The notes beneath the pieces were generated by a model. That model did not search any database. It saw only the letters and a list, made by a program, of their open reading frames with translations, and was not told the DNA's origin. Below are positions 9,435 to 17,218 of a stretch of DNA of 64,000 bases, one piece after another. This stretch comes from Ignavibacteria bacterium (GTDB taxonomy: Bacteria > Bacteroidota > Ignavibacteria > Kapaibacteriales > UBA4661): NCBI GenBank assembly GCA_014654705.1, contig JACVZY010000106.1, forward strand, positions 67,043 to 131,042, written 5' to 3'. The translations under genes and the position numbers were made by a program. The stretch's first letter is position 1, and each line of letters starts with the position of its first letter.

Positions 9435-9908
9435 TTAATAAGTGTATAAGTCATAGACAATTATGCCCCGAATGAGCAGTATCGCCTTCGTGTCGGTCGT
9501 GCGGTCAATATCTTGTGCTGAGGCTGTCGGATAGGAAATTTTCGGTATTGCCCGTTCTGTGCCGTCCTCAAACTCATCCATCAGCACACCACGAATGGTG
9601 CGCTCTACAAGGTCAAGAACACGCCAACCTTCCGCCTCCAGCGCACGAGGATTCGCAGCGCTTTTCAGTGCAGTGTAGCCGATGGACATTACAAATTCAC
9701 GCTGCACGAGATACGGTTCAATGGGCATACCGCCTTCATCAGTCTCGGCAGTTTTCACTTCGCCCGCTTGCAAGCAATAGACGTAGGGAAATTTGTACGA
9801 ATCCCACTTGTTTTCATCAAATGCTTGCAGCACCGTGAAGCCTATAAGGTCGTTTTGCAAGGCAGTTTCAAACTGCTCTTGGAAATGCTCAAAGCGATTG
9901 TTTGCCAT
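9435..9908 (-). CDS. Probable tail terminator protein, 157 aa
   Basis: The small acidic protein lies between the Mu-gpG-like connector and the tube gene, where lambda-U-like tail terminators are found. The sequence has an N-terminal helix (residues 1-25) and an alpha/beta body with the segment VERTIRGVLMDEFEDG. It would cap the tail tube and join it to the head. The role is inferred from gene order and size. Confidence 0.6.
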   Translation of the reverse strand: MANNRFEHFQEQFETALQNDLIGFTVLQAFDENKWDSYKFPYVYCLQAGEVKTAETDEGGMPIEPYLVQREFVMSIGYTALKSAANPRALEAEGWRVLDLVERTIRGVLMDEFEDGTERAIPKISYPTASAQDIDRTTDTKAILLIRGIIVYDLYTY

Positions 9909-9911
9909 TTT

Positions 9912-10448
9912 CTACCCGTTGAATACTCGTGAAAGTTCTTTCATAATGTCGTTCATCAGCACTGGCAAGCCTTTTGCTTCAAATTGCACCTGTGCCGGCT
10001 CAAGAAATGGTCGTTTCGGAATACGAACACCGCCATTTTTGATAACCGCCAGCGCAAGCGATTTGTAGTACGGGCTGCCTGTTTTGTAGTACATTGCCCA
10101 GAAATACTTGTGCATTTTGCCCTTCGTGGCAATAAAGCCGCCTTCTTCGTGGATGCGGGCATACTGCAACGCTGTTCCGTAGCGCACCGTTGCTGCATTT
10201 GCCGTCACATCTACCGTGAAGATGCCGCCTTTGCCATTTTGCCCGAATGAGCGGTACAGCGCACCACTGTTGATTGCAAGCTGCTTTGAGCGCGAGGGAG
10301 CAACGAGAGATTCGGACTGCCGGGGCGAAAAATTCATTTGCTGCCCGATAAATCCTTGCATCAGCACGGGAAAACGCTGCATCCCCGTTTTCAGGATACG
10401 CGGCATTTCCCGCTCTACGCGCTCTAGTTGCTCCACAAGACTGCTCAT
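9912..10448 (-). CDS. Mu gpG/HK97 gp10-like virion morphogenesis protein, 178 aa
   Basis: The N-terminal helix (residues 1-40) is followed by a body with RYGTALQYARIHEEGG and a late RPFLEP motif. Both are typical of Mu gpG/HK97 gp10-type proteins that act at the head-tail joint during tail completion. The gene is 3 nt upstream of the tail-terminator gene and 12 nt after the connector gene, within the leftward head-tail operon. Confidence 0.75.
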   Translation of the reverse strand: MSSLVEQLERVEREMPRILKTGMQRFPVLMQGFIGQQMNFSPRQSESLVAPSRSKQLAINSGALYRSFGQNGKGGIFTVDVTANAATVRYGTALQYARIHEEGGFIATKGKMHKYFWAMYYKTGSPYYKSLALAVIKNGGVRIPKRPFLEPAQVQFEAKGLPVLMNDIMKELSRVFNG

Positions 10449-10460
10449 CGTTGCTTTCGT

Positions 10461-11048
10461 TTACAGTGTGGGAAGTTTGTATGGTCCCAAGACGGTCTTT
10501 TTTCGCCTGTCAAGGCTTGTGAAAACTCGCGTGAGGTTGCCGCCTTGAAGCGATTGCGTAACGCTTTGCTGCCCCAGACGGTTCTCGCCTTTGCCGCTTT
10601 CCTTCCAAGCGATAGCCAGCAATTCCACGAAAAGCTGCTTGATATCCTCCGGCAGCGCTACTTCGGTGTATCCAACGCGCATTTTCACAATGCGGCTGCC
10701 CGAAACCGTGCCGGAAAACGACAAGAAAAGAACGCCCGGTATGCGGTCAATGGCAAATTGCTGTCCCGTTACTGGTGTCGGTGTGGCAAAAGCATCTGCT
10801 TGGGAAGATTGCGACAAAAACACCACAGGAACGCGGTTGTATGACAACTTTACCTGCTTTTCTTCGCCAAGTATCGTATGCAATACTTCGGTCTCTAGGA
10901 GCGGCTGTCCGCAATAGTTGGTGCAATGCTCAATGATTGCTTGAAGCCACTCGTCGAGTGCTTGCGTTTGTTCCTCGCTGACATCAGCGGTTTCCGCATA
11001 ACGCAGATACCGCTGTTGCAGCAAGGGATAACGAGGTGTGTACGGCAT
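10461..11048 (-). CDS. Head-tail connector, gp6-like, 195 aa
   Basis: The protein resembles HK97 gp6-like adaptor proteins: a helical N-terminus (about residues 1-55) followed by a beta-rich body and a helix near residues 130-150. The gene follows the capsid and two tiny ORFs and precedes the gpG-like gene. The product would form the ring docked beneath the portal. Confidence 0.68.
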   Translation of the reverse strand: MPYTPRYPLLQQRYLRYAETADVSEEQTQALDEWLQAIIEHCTNYCGQPLLETEVLHTILGEEKQVKLSYNRVPVVFLSQSSQADAFATPTPVTGQQFAIDRIPGVLFLSFSGTVSGSRIVKMRVGYTEVALPEDIKQLFVELLAIAWKESGKGENRLGQQSVTQSLQGGNLTRVFTSLDRRKKTVLGPYKLPTL

Positions 11049-11051
11049 AGC

Positions 11052-11216
11052 TTATTTCTCCGCTTTTGCCTGTTTTGGTTTGCCATCATTGACCTTTTCC
11101 GCAAAGCCGCCTTTTACCAGCTTTTCAGCTTCTTCGGACGATTTGCCAGCAATTTCGCCTACGTTGTAGGGCGGAACTGCTTTCAGGTACTTAACGATGA
11201 CCAAATCGGTATTCAT
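11052..11216 (-). CDS. Small head-region protein, 54 aa
   Basis: This short gene reads MNTDLVIVKYLKAVPPYNVG and ends in a Lys/Ala tail (KPKQAKAEK). It resembles the small Lys-rich proteins with a PYN/GE motif often found between capsid and connector genes of HK97-type phages. The stop at 11,052 is 3 nt before the connector start. The function is unknown. Confidence 0.7.
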   Translation of the reverse strand: MNTDLVIVKYLKAVPPYNVGEIAGKSSEEAEKLVKGGFAEKVNDGKPKQAKAEK

Positions 11217-11261
11217 AGGTAAATCCTATTGAGATGATTGATTCTGTTGATTACTGTTCAG

Positions 11262-11300
11262 TTAGGCTCTTGGCAAGCAAAGTACTAAGAGCCTAAGAAT
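11262..11300. repeat. Inverted repeat after the small ORF
   Basis: The arms TTAGGCTCTT and AAGAGCCTAA flank a 15-nt loop and cover the stop codon of the 55-aa ORF. No T-run follows on either strand, so this is not a classic terminator. It could be an RNA processing or stability hairpin that lowers expression after the capsid gene. Confidence 0.6.
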
Positions 11301-11460
11301 TACTTACGGTGTCGGCTTCTCTCATGGACTCCAAAAGCTCGGCTTCTGCCTTAGCTTCGTAGAGCAGTATTAACATTTGCTCCGCAATTTCTTGTTGGAA
11401 TTCCATTGGGTATGAATGAACCACCGGGAGCGCCACCAAAATTTCTTGTTGGAATTCCAT
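11293..11460 (-). CDS. Small hypothetical protein with duplicated start, 55 aa
   Basis: The gene begins 18 nt after the capsid stop with an AAGGA ribosome-binding site. The peptide MEFQQEI appears twice, at residues 1-7 and 19-25, because a 21-bp DNA segment is duplicated. Either ATG (11,460 or 11,406) is in frame, so the shorter version may be the original gene. The C-terminal half is a Glu/Ala helix. The function is unknown. Confidence 0.6.
   Translation of the reverse strand: MEFQQEILVALPVVHSYPMEFQQEIAEQMLILLYEAKAEAELLESMREADTVSNS
11386..11460 (-). repeat. Direct repeat of 21 bp, two copies
   Basis: The same 21 bp occur at 11,386-11,406 and 11,440-11,460, with a period of 54 bp (18 codons, so in frame). 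Each copy carries the MEFQQEI start segment of the small ORF. Confidence 0.9.
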
Positions 11461-11478
11461 GGGTAAATCCTTTGAAAA

Positions 11479-12762
11479 TTACGCGCCCCACTCCACTTGA
11501 TTTTGAATGACCATGGACTTGCGATAACGCACGTTGAAGTCGTGACGAGCTACAACACGCACCACAGCTTGCAGACTGGACACGCCGGAAACGATTGTTC
11601 CTGTGCCGTCGTCATACGCAGCATCCAAAATCACATCGAATTCCATTGACTTCGATTCGCCAATGAGAAGCTGCGAGAAGTCCGCAAGGTAGATTTCGGT
11701 GCCGAGACCGCTCAAGCCCAAATCTTCCGGCAACTGCGTCGAAACGCGGTAGGGAACATTACGAAGGGTGCGATTGGAAACCATTTCGCGCTCAAACACG
11801 GGGTTGCCAAGACCATCCGAAATGGTCATCAAATACGCTTCGGTGCGCGGTGAAATAATCCATCCCAAGCGGCGATTTGGCATATTGGCACGACGCATTT
11901 GCAGCATCATCGTAGCAAAAACGCTGCGAATGTCCTGCAAGGACGGATTATTGCCATACGGGTCGGCGATAACGTGTGCCGGAAAGACGCGGTTCCGCAT
12001 ACCGATTGGCGTGTCCGATGTGCCGTCACCGCGAATGAATGCGATATCCTCACGGGTTGCCATCGCTGCTGCGAGGTCGTCGCGGACAATCACATCCACC
12101 GAGTAATCGGCGTTGTCCAGAAGGCGGTACGACATCGGTACAAGACCGACAAGCTCTTTCTCTGCCAACTTCACATCTTGATTGAAGCCCGGCTGCGAAG
12201 GAACAATCGCGCCTGTCTCACTCTTGTAGTGCACGATTGCGCCAACGTCCTGCGCATTGAAGGTGAGATTTCCGCCCGGCATCGGCAGCACTTGTGCGCC
12301 CAAGGAACGCACAACGGCTTCCGAGCGAAGCAGCGCAATAATCTCCGTCGCAAACACTTCGTTCACGAGGAAACCAGCACTGGCAGGATTGCTCACCGTC
12401 ATAGACTTTTGTTGCCGCGCTGCGCCGTCCGTCATCAGTTGCTTGATGCGACCATCAATCTCACTGTTCGTTTCGGCGTATGCAGCCTCGACCATTGCCT
12501 CCAGCGTTTTACCTTCGCGCTTTGCTTTTACCGCATGGCGCATACAACGCGCCATCATCAAACCTTCCGATTTCTCGGTGTAGGCTTTGTATGGTGCGTA
12601 GGGGTCTTGCTGTTTTACCTGCACTGTTTGAGGGGGAACGGACTTGCGCCCTTCTTCCACACCCTCTTTGTGCCCTTTTTCATATCCGGCATCCTCACCT
12701 GCTTTGCGCTCATCTTGGCGCAATTTTTCGAGGTCGTCTGCCGACATCTTGATTACACTCAT
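11479..12762 (-). CDS. Major capsid protein, HK97 gp5 family, 427 aa
   Basis: This is the main head shell protein. An N-terminal charged helical region (about residues 1-115) looks like the scaffolding delta domain. After it comes a typical HK97-fold body: SNPASAGFLVNEVFATEII, then GAIVPSQ, an E-loop/P-domain-like region and IRGDGTSDTPIGM near residue 265. The gene overlaps the prohead protease gene by 4 nt (12,759-12,762). Proteolytic removal of the N-terminal region by that protease is expected from the family. Confidence 0.95.
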   Translation of the reverse strand: MSVIKMSADDLEKLRQDERKAGEDAGYEKGHKEGVEEGRKSVPPQTVQVKQQDPYAPYKAYTEKSEGLMMARCMRHAVKAKREGKTLEAMVEAAYAETNSEIDGRIKQLMTDGAARQQKSMTVSNPASAGFLVNEVFATEIIALLRSEAVVRSLGAQVLPMPGGNLTFNAQDVGAIVHYKSETGAIVPSQPGFNQDVKLAEKELVGLVPMSYRLLDNADYSVDVIVRDDLAAAMATREDIAFIRGDGTSDTPIGMRNRVFPAHVIADPYGNNPSLQDIRSVFATMMLQMRRANMPNRRLGWIISPRTEAYLMTISDGLGNPVFEREMVSNRTLRNVPYRVSTQLPEDLGLSGLGTEIYLADFSQLLIGESKSMEFDVILDAAYDDGTGTIVSGVSSLQAVVRVVARHDFNVRYRKSMVIQNQVEWGA

Positions 12763-13925
12763 TTCGTGTCTCCGTTTTGTGATAAATAGGTGGATAAATC
12801 AATTTCCGTATCTGTGTCGTCGTCGCTCGTGCCTTCGCCGTCTTGAGCAGCTTTCAGCGCTTCCAGTTCCTCTTCGAGTTTGGCAATTTTAACTTTGAGA
12901 CCAATCACAGATGGGTCTTCAGATTTTTGCTTACCGGATTCGCCCTTTGGCTTACCAGATTCGCTCTTCTGCTTACCGGATTCGCCGCTTAATTGCTCAC
13001 CGTCAGTCGTACCAGCATCACTGGTGGTATCTGCCTCTGCCATGACCTCCGAGAGCAGCGTTACCATCTGCTGTGCGTTGTCAAGGCTTGTTTGGGCAAG
13101 GGTGAGTGCTTGGCGCACACGCTCCTTGTTTTTCGCGTTCAGAACGCTGCCTGCTTTCTGTTTTCCGCCTTCAGCAGACTTGTTTTCTGCGCCGGATGTA
13201 TCTTCAGAATTCATCTGTTTTCCTTGTTGATGTGAAAAGATAGTTGCTGCTTTTTGTGTGAAATGCCGCGCAAACTCTTTTGCAACGTGTTCATCGAACA
13301 GGCGGAAAATGGCGCTGTCTCCCTGAAGCACATTTTTTTCCAATGCCTCGTGCAGCGCTGCTCCGAAGCTATTTTGAATAAGCGCAGTCGGGTTTGCGGG
13401 GATATTGACAATCGAGTATTCGAGGAGTTCCCATTTGGTATATTCGCGCACGGTTTCACCAAACCACGACGGATAGAGCTTTTCGTCATCATTCGGTGTA
13501 CGGTCGAACCAGCCTGTCGGTATAAATCCGATACTGGTTGCATTCAGAAAGCCCCCTTTCAGCAACTTCAGCACGTCCGCAGCGAGGCTTGTAAGCGTAT
13601 GAATCTGTGTTACTCCGACAAGACCATTACTTTCAGCGTAAATGTCAAGATTCTTCCCAATCGGCAACTCGCTGAACGAGTTATGATTGAAAAGCACAAC
13701 AGGATTACCCTTGTAATTGTTCAAATCAGCACCAGAAGGCTGCACGATGTCGTTGTAACGGTCAAGTGCATTGGTTGTGATAATGAACTTGTAAATGTCG
13801 TCGGATTGCTGAATAATCTGCGTAGCACGACTGACAATCAGACCTGATTTATCGCCAAAAGCAGCGACAGGATTTGCTGGATGTTGCTTATAGCGCAATA
13901 CGAAATCGCTATTTTGGTTGCTCAT
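12759..13925 (-). CDS. Prohead protease, HK97 family, with long charged tail, 388 aa
   Basis: This serine protease matures the capsid shell. The catalytic domain spans about residues 20-190 and shows VVLFNHNSFSELPIGK (His81) and LNATSIGF (Ser131), followed by WELLEYSIVNIPANP, all standard for the family. The rest is a low-complexity tail containing repeated ESGKQKSE/ESGKPKGE units near residues 320-345 and a Glu-rich coiled coil. Such tails can act as scaffold. Nearest upstream is a terminator, so the protease and capsid may have their own promoter, though none was identified. Confidence 0.92.
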   Translation of the reverse strand: MSNQNSDFVLRYKQHPANPVAAFGDKSGLIVSRATQIIQQSDDIYKFIITTNALDRYNDIVQPSGADLNNYKGNPVVLFNHNSFSELPIGKNLDIYAESNGLVGVTQIHTLTSLAADVLKLLKGGFLNATSIGFIPTGWFDRTPNDDEKLYPSWFGETVREYTKWELLEYSIVNIPANPTALIQNSFGAALHEALEKNVLQGDSAIFRLFDEHVAKEFARHFTQKAATIFSHQQGKQMNSEDTSGAENKSAEGGKQKAGSVLNAKNKERVRQALTLAQTSLDNAQQMVTLLSEVMAEADTTSDAGTTDGEQLSGESGKQKSESGKPKGESGKQKSEDPSVIGLKVKIAKLEEELEALKAAQDGEGTSDDDTDTEIDLSTYLSQNGDTK

Positions 13926-13941
13926 GGGTAGAAATAAAAAA

Positions 13942-13973
13942 GGGCGTACCGCTCCGTTTGGAGTGGTACGCCC
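13942..13973 (-). terminator. Intrinsic terminator, minus strand
   Basis: The 14-bp arms 13,942-13,955 and 13,960-13,973 pair almost fully. On the minus strand the hairpin is followed by TTTTTTATTT. It lies between the 165-aa AT-rich ORF and the prohead protease and would stop transcripts from the portal side unless they are antiterminated. Confidence 0.85.
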
Positions 13974-14022
13974 GTGCTGTGATACGTTTATTTACGCTAT
14001 CGGTGCGTTGGCGTTAGAAATT

Positions 14023-14520
14023 TTACTTTTTGGATTTTGTTTTAGACTCTAAATCAATCAGATTGTAAGTGACATAAACATTAAACTGTGTCGGACTTTG
14101 CTTTCTTCTTCCCGCACCCTCAATGTTATTTTTACACTTTGGGTAAGGATATTGTTTCTTCGCATATTTAATAAGTGCCTTCTCTAATTCATCCATCAAC
14201 CATTCTTCTTTAGGTTGATAGATTACGCGACCTGCTTCAAAATCCTTATAGCCATTAAATCTATTGATATCAGCATCGTTAAGTCCAACCTTACTCTCAA
14301 ATAGCTTCTCAAATTCTGGCAGTGGGTCAGGAGCAACAAAATTATTTGCAGTCTTTCCCACTTTGAAATCTTCTACGTAAGGGGAAGCTGCTATTAAATC
14401 TAGTTTGTCTCTAGCTGTTTTGAATGCCTCACGAAGTTTATCTCTTTCTTCATTATGAATACTTTCTTCCAAGTAATCAGAATAATTGGGGAAATATTTT
14501 AGTTTTCTTTTTGTAGCCAT
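14023..14520 (-). CDS. Hypothetical protein in late operon, AT-rich, 165 aa
   Basis: I do not recognise it. The protein is highly charged (Lys/Glu-rich), soluble and probably helical in the middle, with a basic C-terminus. The gene is visibly more AT-rich than the portal and capsid genes around it and is followed directly by an intrinsic terminator. That pattern suits a recently acquired moron gene inserted between the portal and protease genes. A structural or decoy role cannot be told from sequence. Confidence 0.65.
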   Translation of the reverse strand: MATKRKLKYFPNYSDYLEESIHNEERDKLREAFKTARDKLDLIAASPYVEDFKVGKTANNFVAPDPLPEFEKLFESKVGLNDADINRFNGYKDFEAGRVIYQPKEEWLMDELEKALIKYAKKQYPYPKCKNNIEGAGRRKQSPTQFNVYVTYNLIDLESKTKSKK

Positions 14521-14550
14521 AATAACTGAGGGAATTTGAGGATATTTAGT

Positions 14551-14757
14551 TTACACCCTCAAAATCTCCGCAATTTTTTCGATTTTTCCAACATCTTTTG
14601 TTCGGTTAAGTGCATCACGTACTTGATTTCTGCGACGCTTCATTTGCTCTTCAGCATTATTGTCCGCAGCGTTGGGCTGCATACCGCCATCGAAACGATT
14701 ACGCTGCAAATACCTTGGGTCATTGCTCGTTATGGAGCGATTATTGTAGTTGTTCAT
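14551..14757 (-). CDS. Small hypothetical protein, 68 aa
   Basis: A polar, Asn/Arg-rich peptide with a basic helical C-terminus. It overlaps the upstream gene by 4 nt (14,754-14,757, ATGA), supporting real translation. The function is unknown; position suggests a head-assembly accessory protein. Confidence 0.6.
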   Translation of the reverse strand: MNNYNNRSITSNDPRYLQRNRFDGGMQPNAADNNAEEQMKRRRNQVRDALNRTKDVGKIEKIAEILRV

Positions 14758-15179
14758 GGCTCATTTTGTTCTTTCGGCACAATGCCGAGTGTGATAATTC
14801 CAAGTTCTTCGTCAATACTTACTTCAATAGCTCGTTTGTCATCGCCTTCGATCTGTACCGTTGCCGAATTTCGTGCTTTCAGCAATGCTGAAACTGTTTC
14901 CACAGCCAAATATGCCTTGTCTCGAAAAATATTCATAAACAGTCCCACCATCACCAGCGTATTGTACTCAGCGATAATAGCTCTGTTATCGTTGACAAAC
15001 GTTACCCATACCGCGTGAAGGTCGTTCAGTTCGCCAAAAATATGAACTACAACGGATTCGCCCAGCACTCCAACGATAGCCGAATAACCATTACGCTCTT
15101 GTCCACGTTCAAACGCTAAGGTCTTTAACGCGAGAGGAAGCTGCTCGAAAGCAATGTCTATTGTGCCGCATGGTATCAT
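14754..15179 (-). CDS. Hypothetical protein in head operon, 141 aa
   Basis: I chose the MIPCGTIDIAF start at 15,179 because it forms an ATGA overlap with the portal stop at 15,176. The sequence alternates beta strands and a helix and contains no membrane segment. It sits directly after the portal/Mu-F fusion gene. The function is unknown. Confidence 0.65.
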   Translation of the reverse strand: MIPCGTIDIAFEQLPLALKTLAFERGQERNGYSAIVGVLGESVVVHIFGELNDLHAVWVTFVNDNRAIIAEYNTLVMVGLFMNIFRDKAYLAVETVSALLKARNSATVQIEGDDKRAIEVSIDEELGIITLGIVPKEQNEP

Positions 15180-17218
15180 TCTATTACATCTGGAAAAAGT
15201 GTACACCGACAGCCCACCGCATTTTTCGCGCTAAGACCTGCTCCGGCAGGATGTTTCGTTTTCTCACCACCAACAACAAAAAAGCCGTTTTCGTCAGGTT
15301 TCTGCCCATCTGCTTTTATATGGTCATCGCGGACGCTACCGTCGCGCATGGTGAGCCACCTGTACGATTGCCCAACCTCATCCCACGTCTCGCGCTGAGT
15401 CCGTGAGGTGAGGAACGTAGCCGTTGTGCGGGCGATACGTTCCGAGCGATACTCAGGGAATTGCCTGAAATACTCGCTCACAATCGCCTGTAATTCCTCT
15501 GTGCTGGCTTGCGTGTTGGCAGCAATTTTCGCTTGCAATTCCTCTTTCGCTGTGCCGAAGATGCCTGTAATCAAGTCCGTGCTTTCCTGCGAAGCAACCG
15601 CCATGCGCTCATCGAAAGTTGCCGAAAGGTCTTCCGGCTCTGCATTTGCATCGCCAAGGGCAGCAGCAGTAATGGTCTCAATGTGTTTCTGCATTGCTTC
15701 CTGTACCCGCTTCGACATGGACGCTGCCCATTCTTCCGGCACAAACAAGCCTTTTTCCAAGTTGTCCAGCGTTGTCGTTTCGAGTTCGTCCATGACGCTG
15801 TTTAGCTCACCTTTCACGGCATCGGTGAACGTTCCGGCTTTTTCGTCATAGCTTTTCCAGTACGCCAAGAGCGAGGCTTCTTCCGGCGCGTTATCGCCCC
15901 AGTTGAGTGATAGCTGGTTTGGCGAAGGTTGGTGCTTTTTAGGAAGCTGCTTTTTTGGTTTGTCCGGCTCTGGCGCTGGTGCGATTGTAGGAGCGGGAAC
16001 GGGAGGCGGCACAAGTGCTTCAAGAAACGTAAGGTTTTTCGGGGCAAGCGGCTTATCACCATATTCTACTGACTCCTTGCCACGCTCTTTGCGGGCATCA
16101 TTCACGGTTTTAATGCCATACATAATTTCGTGCTGCTCGCGCTTTAATTCCATCTCAGGGTCAATGACGCGATACGGCTCGTGTTCTACCAGCAGTCCGG
16201 CTTCAAATTGTGCGAAATGGCGCGTAAGCTCTTCATCTAGGTAGTCCAGTATCGGGTCAATGGTATTCGTGTAGAAATGCCGTTCCAAGACCTCTGCGGT
16301 CGAGCGGTTTGCCAGATTGCCTGTTATCAAGCCAAGCGGAACGCCCATGATAGACGTGATTTGCTCCTGCGTAGAGAGCGTAACCTTACCAAAATCTACC
16401 TTCACCGACTCGCTCTTCATCTCCTCAAATTCCATCCCATCGGTAAGCAAACCGCGCAGCTTCATGTTCGGATTGTTGGTGTTCCATTCATTTTTGAATG
16501 CTTGCCAGTCACCGTCAAAATCTCCGGCAATCTTTGCTACAAATGGCGGTCGTGCATCATTGTCAAAGAACCGAGCCAGATACTGCCCTAAGTTGCTGTC
16601 CAGCGACAACTGGTCTTTCAGTGCTTGAATGATGCCGCGTCCATAGACTTGATACTCGTCGGCATCGGAAGCGTAGAGGTCGCGCAAGTGAATCATTTCG
16701 TTTGCCGGAACAAGAATGCTTTCGCCCGGGTTTTGCACCTCGTATCCCGCAACCAGACTTGTAGAATCCAGAATAATCTTTACACGGGAAGGGCGCAACA
16801 CCCACATACTTGTCGGCTTTCCGGCAACAATAGGTGTGTGAATGAACGCATTTCCATTGATGTCCAGCCAGTATGCCGTCAACTTGCGTATCTGTGAGCG
16901 CGTGTAGTACGCATTTGGCTTCCAAAGCAAGCGTACAAGCCAGTGGTCAAGCGGTACTTCCTTCTTATCGCTTTGCGTCCGCTCACTGTACACCTTCTCC
17001 CACGACGACGAAATAGATTGCGCCCGGCGCTGCAAACAAGCATAGGTGATGCCGATAGCAGCTTGTTCCTGCACAGAACGCTTCACGCCGCTTGCCCGCA
17101 TGGAACGCGCCATCAGCCCTAAAATCTCCATGATGTTTGCATACGACGGCTTGGAAGCAGCTTGCGAGGCTGCTTTTTGCTGTCCGAAGGGGAGATATGA
17201 GCGAAAGCGTTCTAACAT
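15176..17218 (-). CDS. Portal protein fused to Mu-F-like head morphogenesis domain, 680 aa
   Basis: The N-terminal about 400 residues match HK97/SPP1-type portal proteins: YTRSQIRKLTAYWLDINGNAF, the WVLRPSRVKI segment and a GRGIIQALKDQL helix. After a Pro/Lys-rich linker (about 400-430) and a helical region, the last 110 residues look like a Mu gpF/SPP1 gp7 minor head domain, with RTTATFLTSRTQRETW and a final GCRC. The portal forms the DNA entry ring at one capsid vertex, and the gpF-like part usually acts in early assembly. Many phages encode the two separately, so this is a natural fusion. The start abuts the terminase stop. Confidence 0.92.
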   Translation of the reverse strand: MLERFRSYLPFGQQKAASQAASKPSYANIMEILGLMARSMRASGVKRSVQEQAAIGITYACLQRRAQSISSSWEKVYSERTQSDKKEVPLDHWLVRLLWKPNAYYTRSQIRKLTAYWLDINGNAFIHTPIVAGKPTSMWVLRPSRVKIILDSTSLVAGYEVQNPGESILVPANEMIHLRDLYASDADEYQVYGRGIIQALKDQLSLDSNLGQYLARFFDNDARPPFVAKIAGDFDGDWQAFKNEWNTNNPNMKLRGLLTDGMEFEEMKSESVKVDFGKVTLSTQEQITSIMGVPLGLITGNLANRSTAEVLERHFYTNTIDPILDYLDEELTRHFAQFEAGLLVEHEPYRVIDPEMELKREQHEIMYGIKTVNDARKERGKESVEYGDKPLAPKNLTFLEALVPPPVPAPTIAPAPEPDKPKKQLPKKHQPSPNQLSLNWGDNAPEEASLLAYWKSYDEKAGTFTDAVKGELNSVMDELETTTLDNLEKGLFVPEEWAASMSKRVQEAMQKHIETITAAALGDANAEPEDLSATFDERMAVASQESTDLITGIFGTAKEELQAKIAANTQASTEELQAIVSEYFRQFPEYRSERIARTTATFLTSRTQRETWDEVGQSYRWLTMRDGSVRDDHIKADGQKPDENGFFVVGGEKTKHPAGAGLSAKNAVGCRCTLFPDVIE

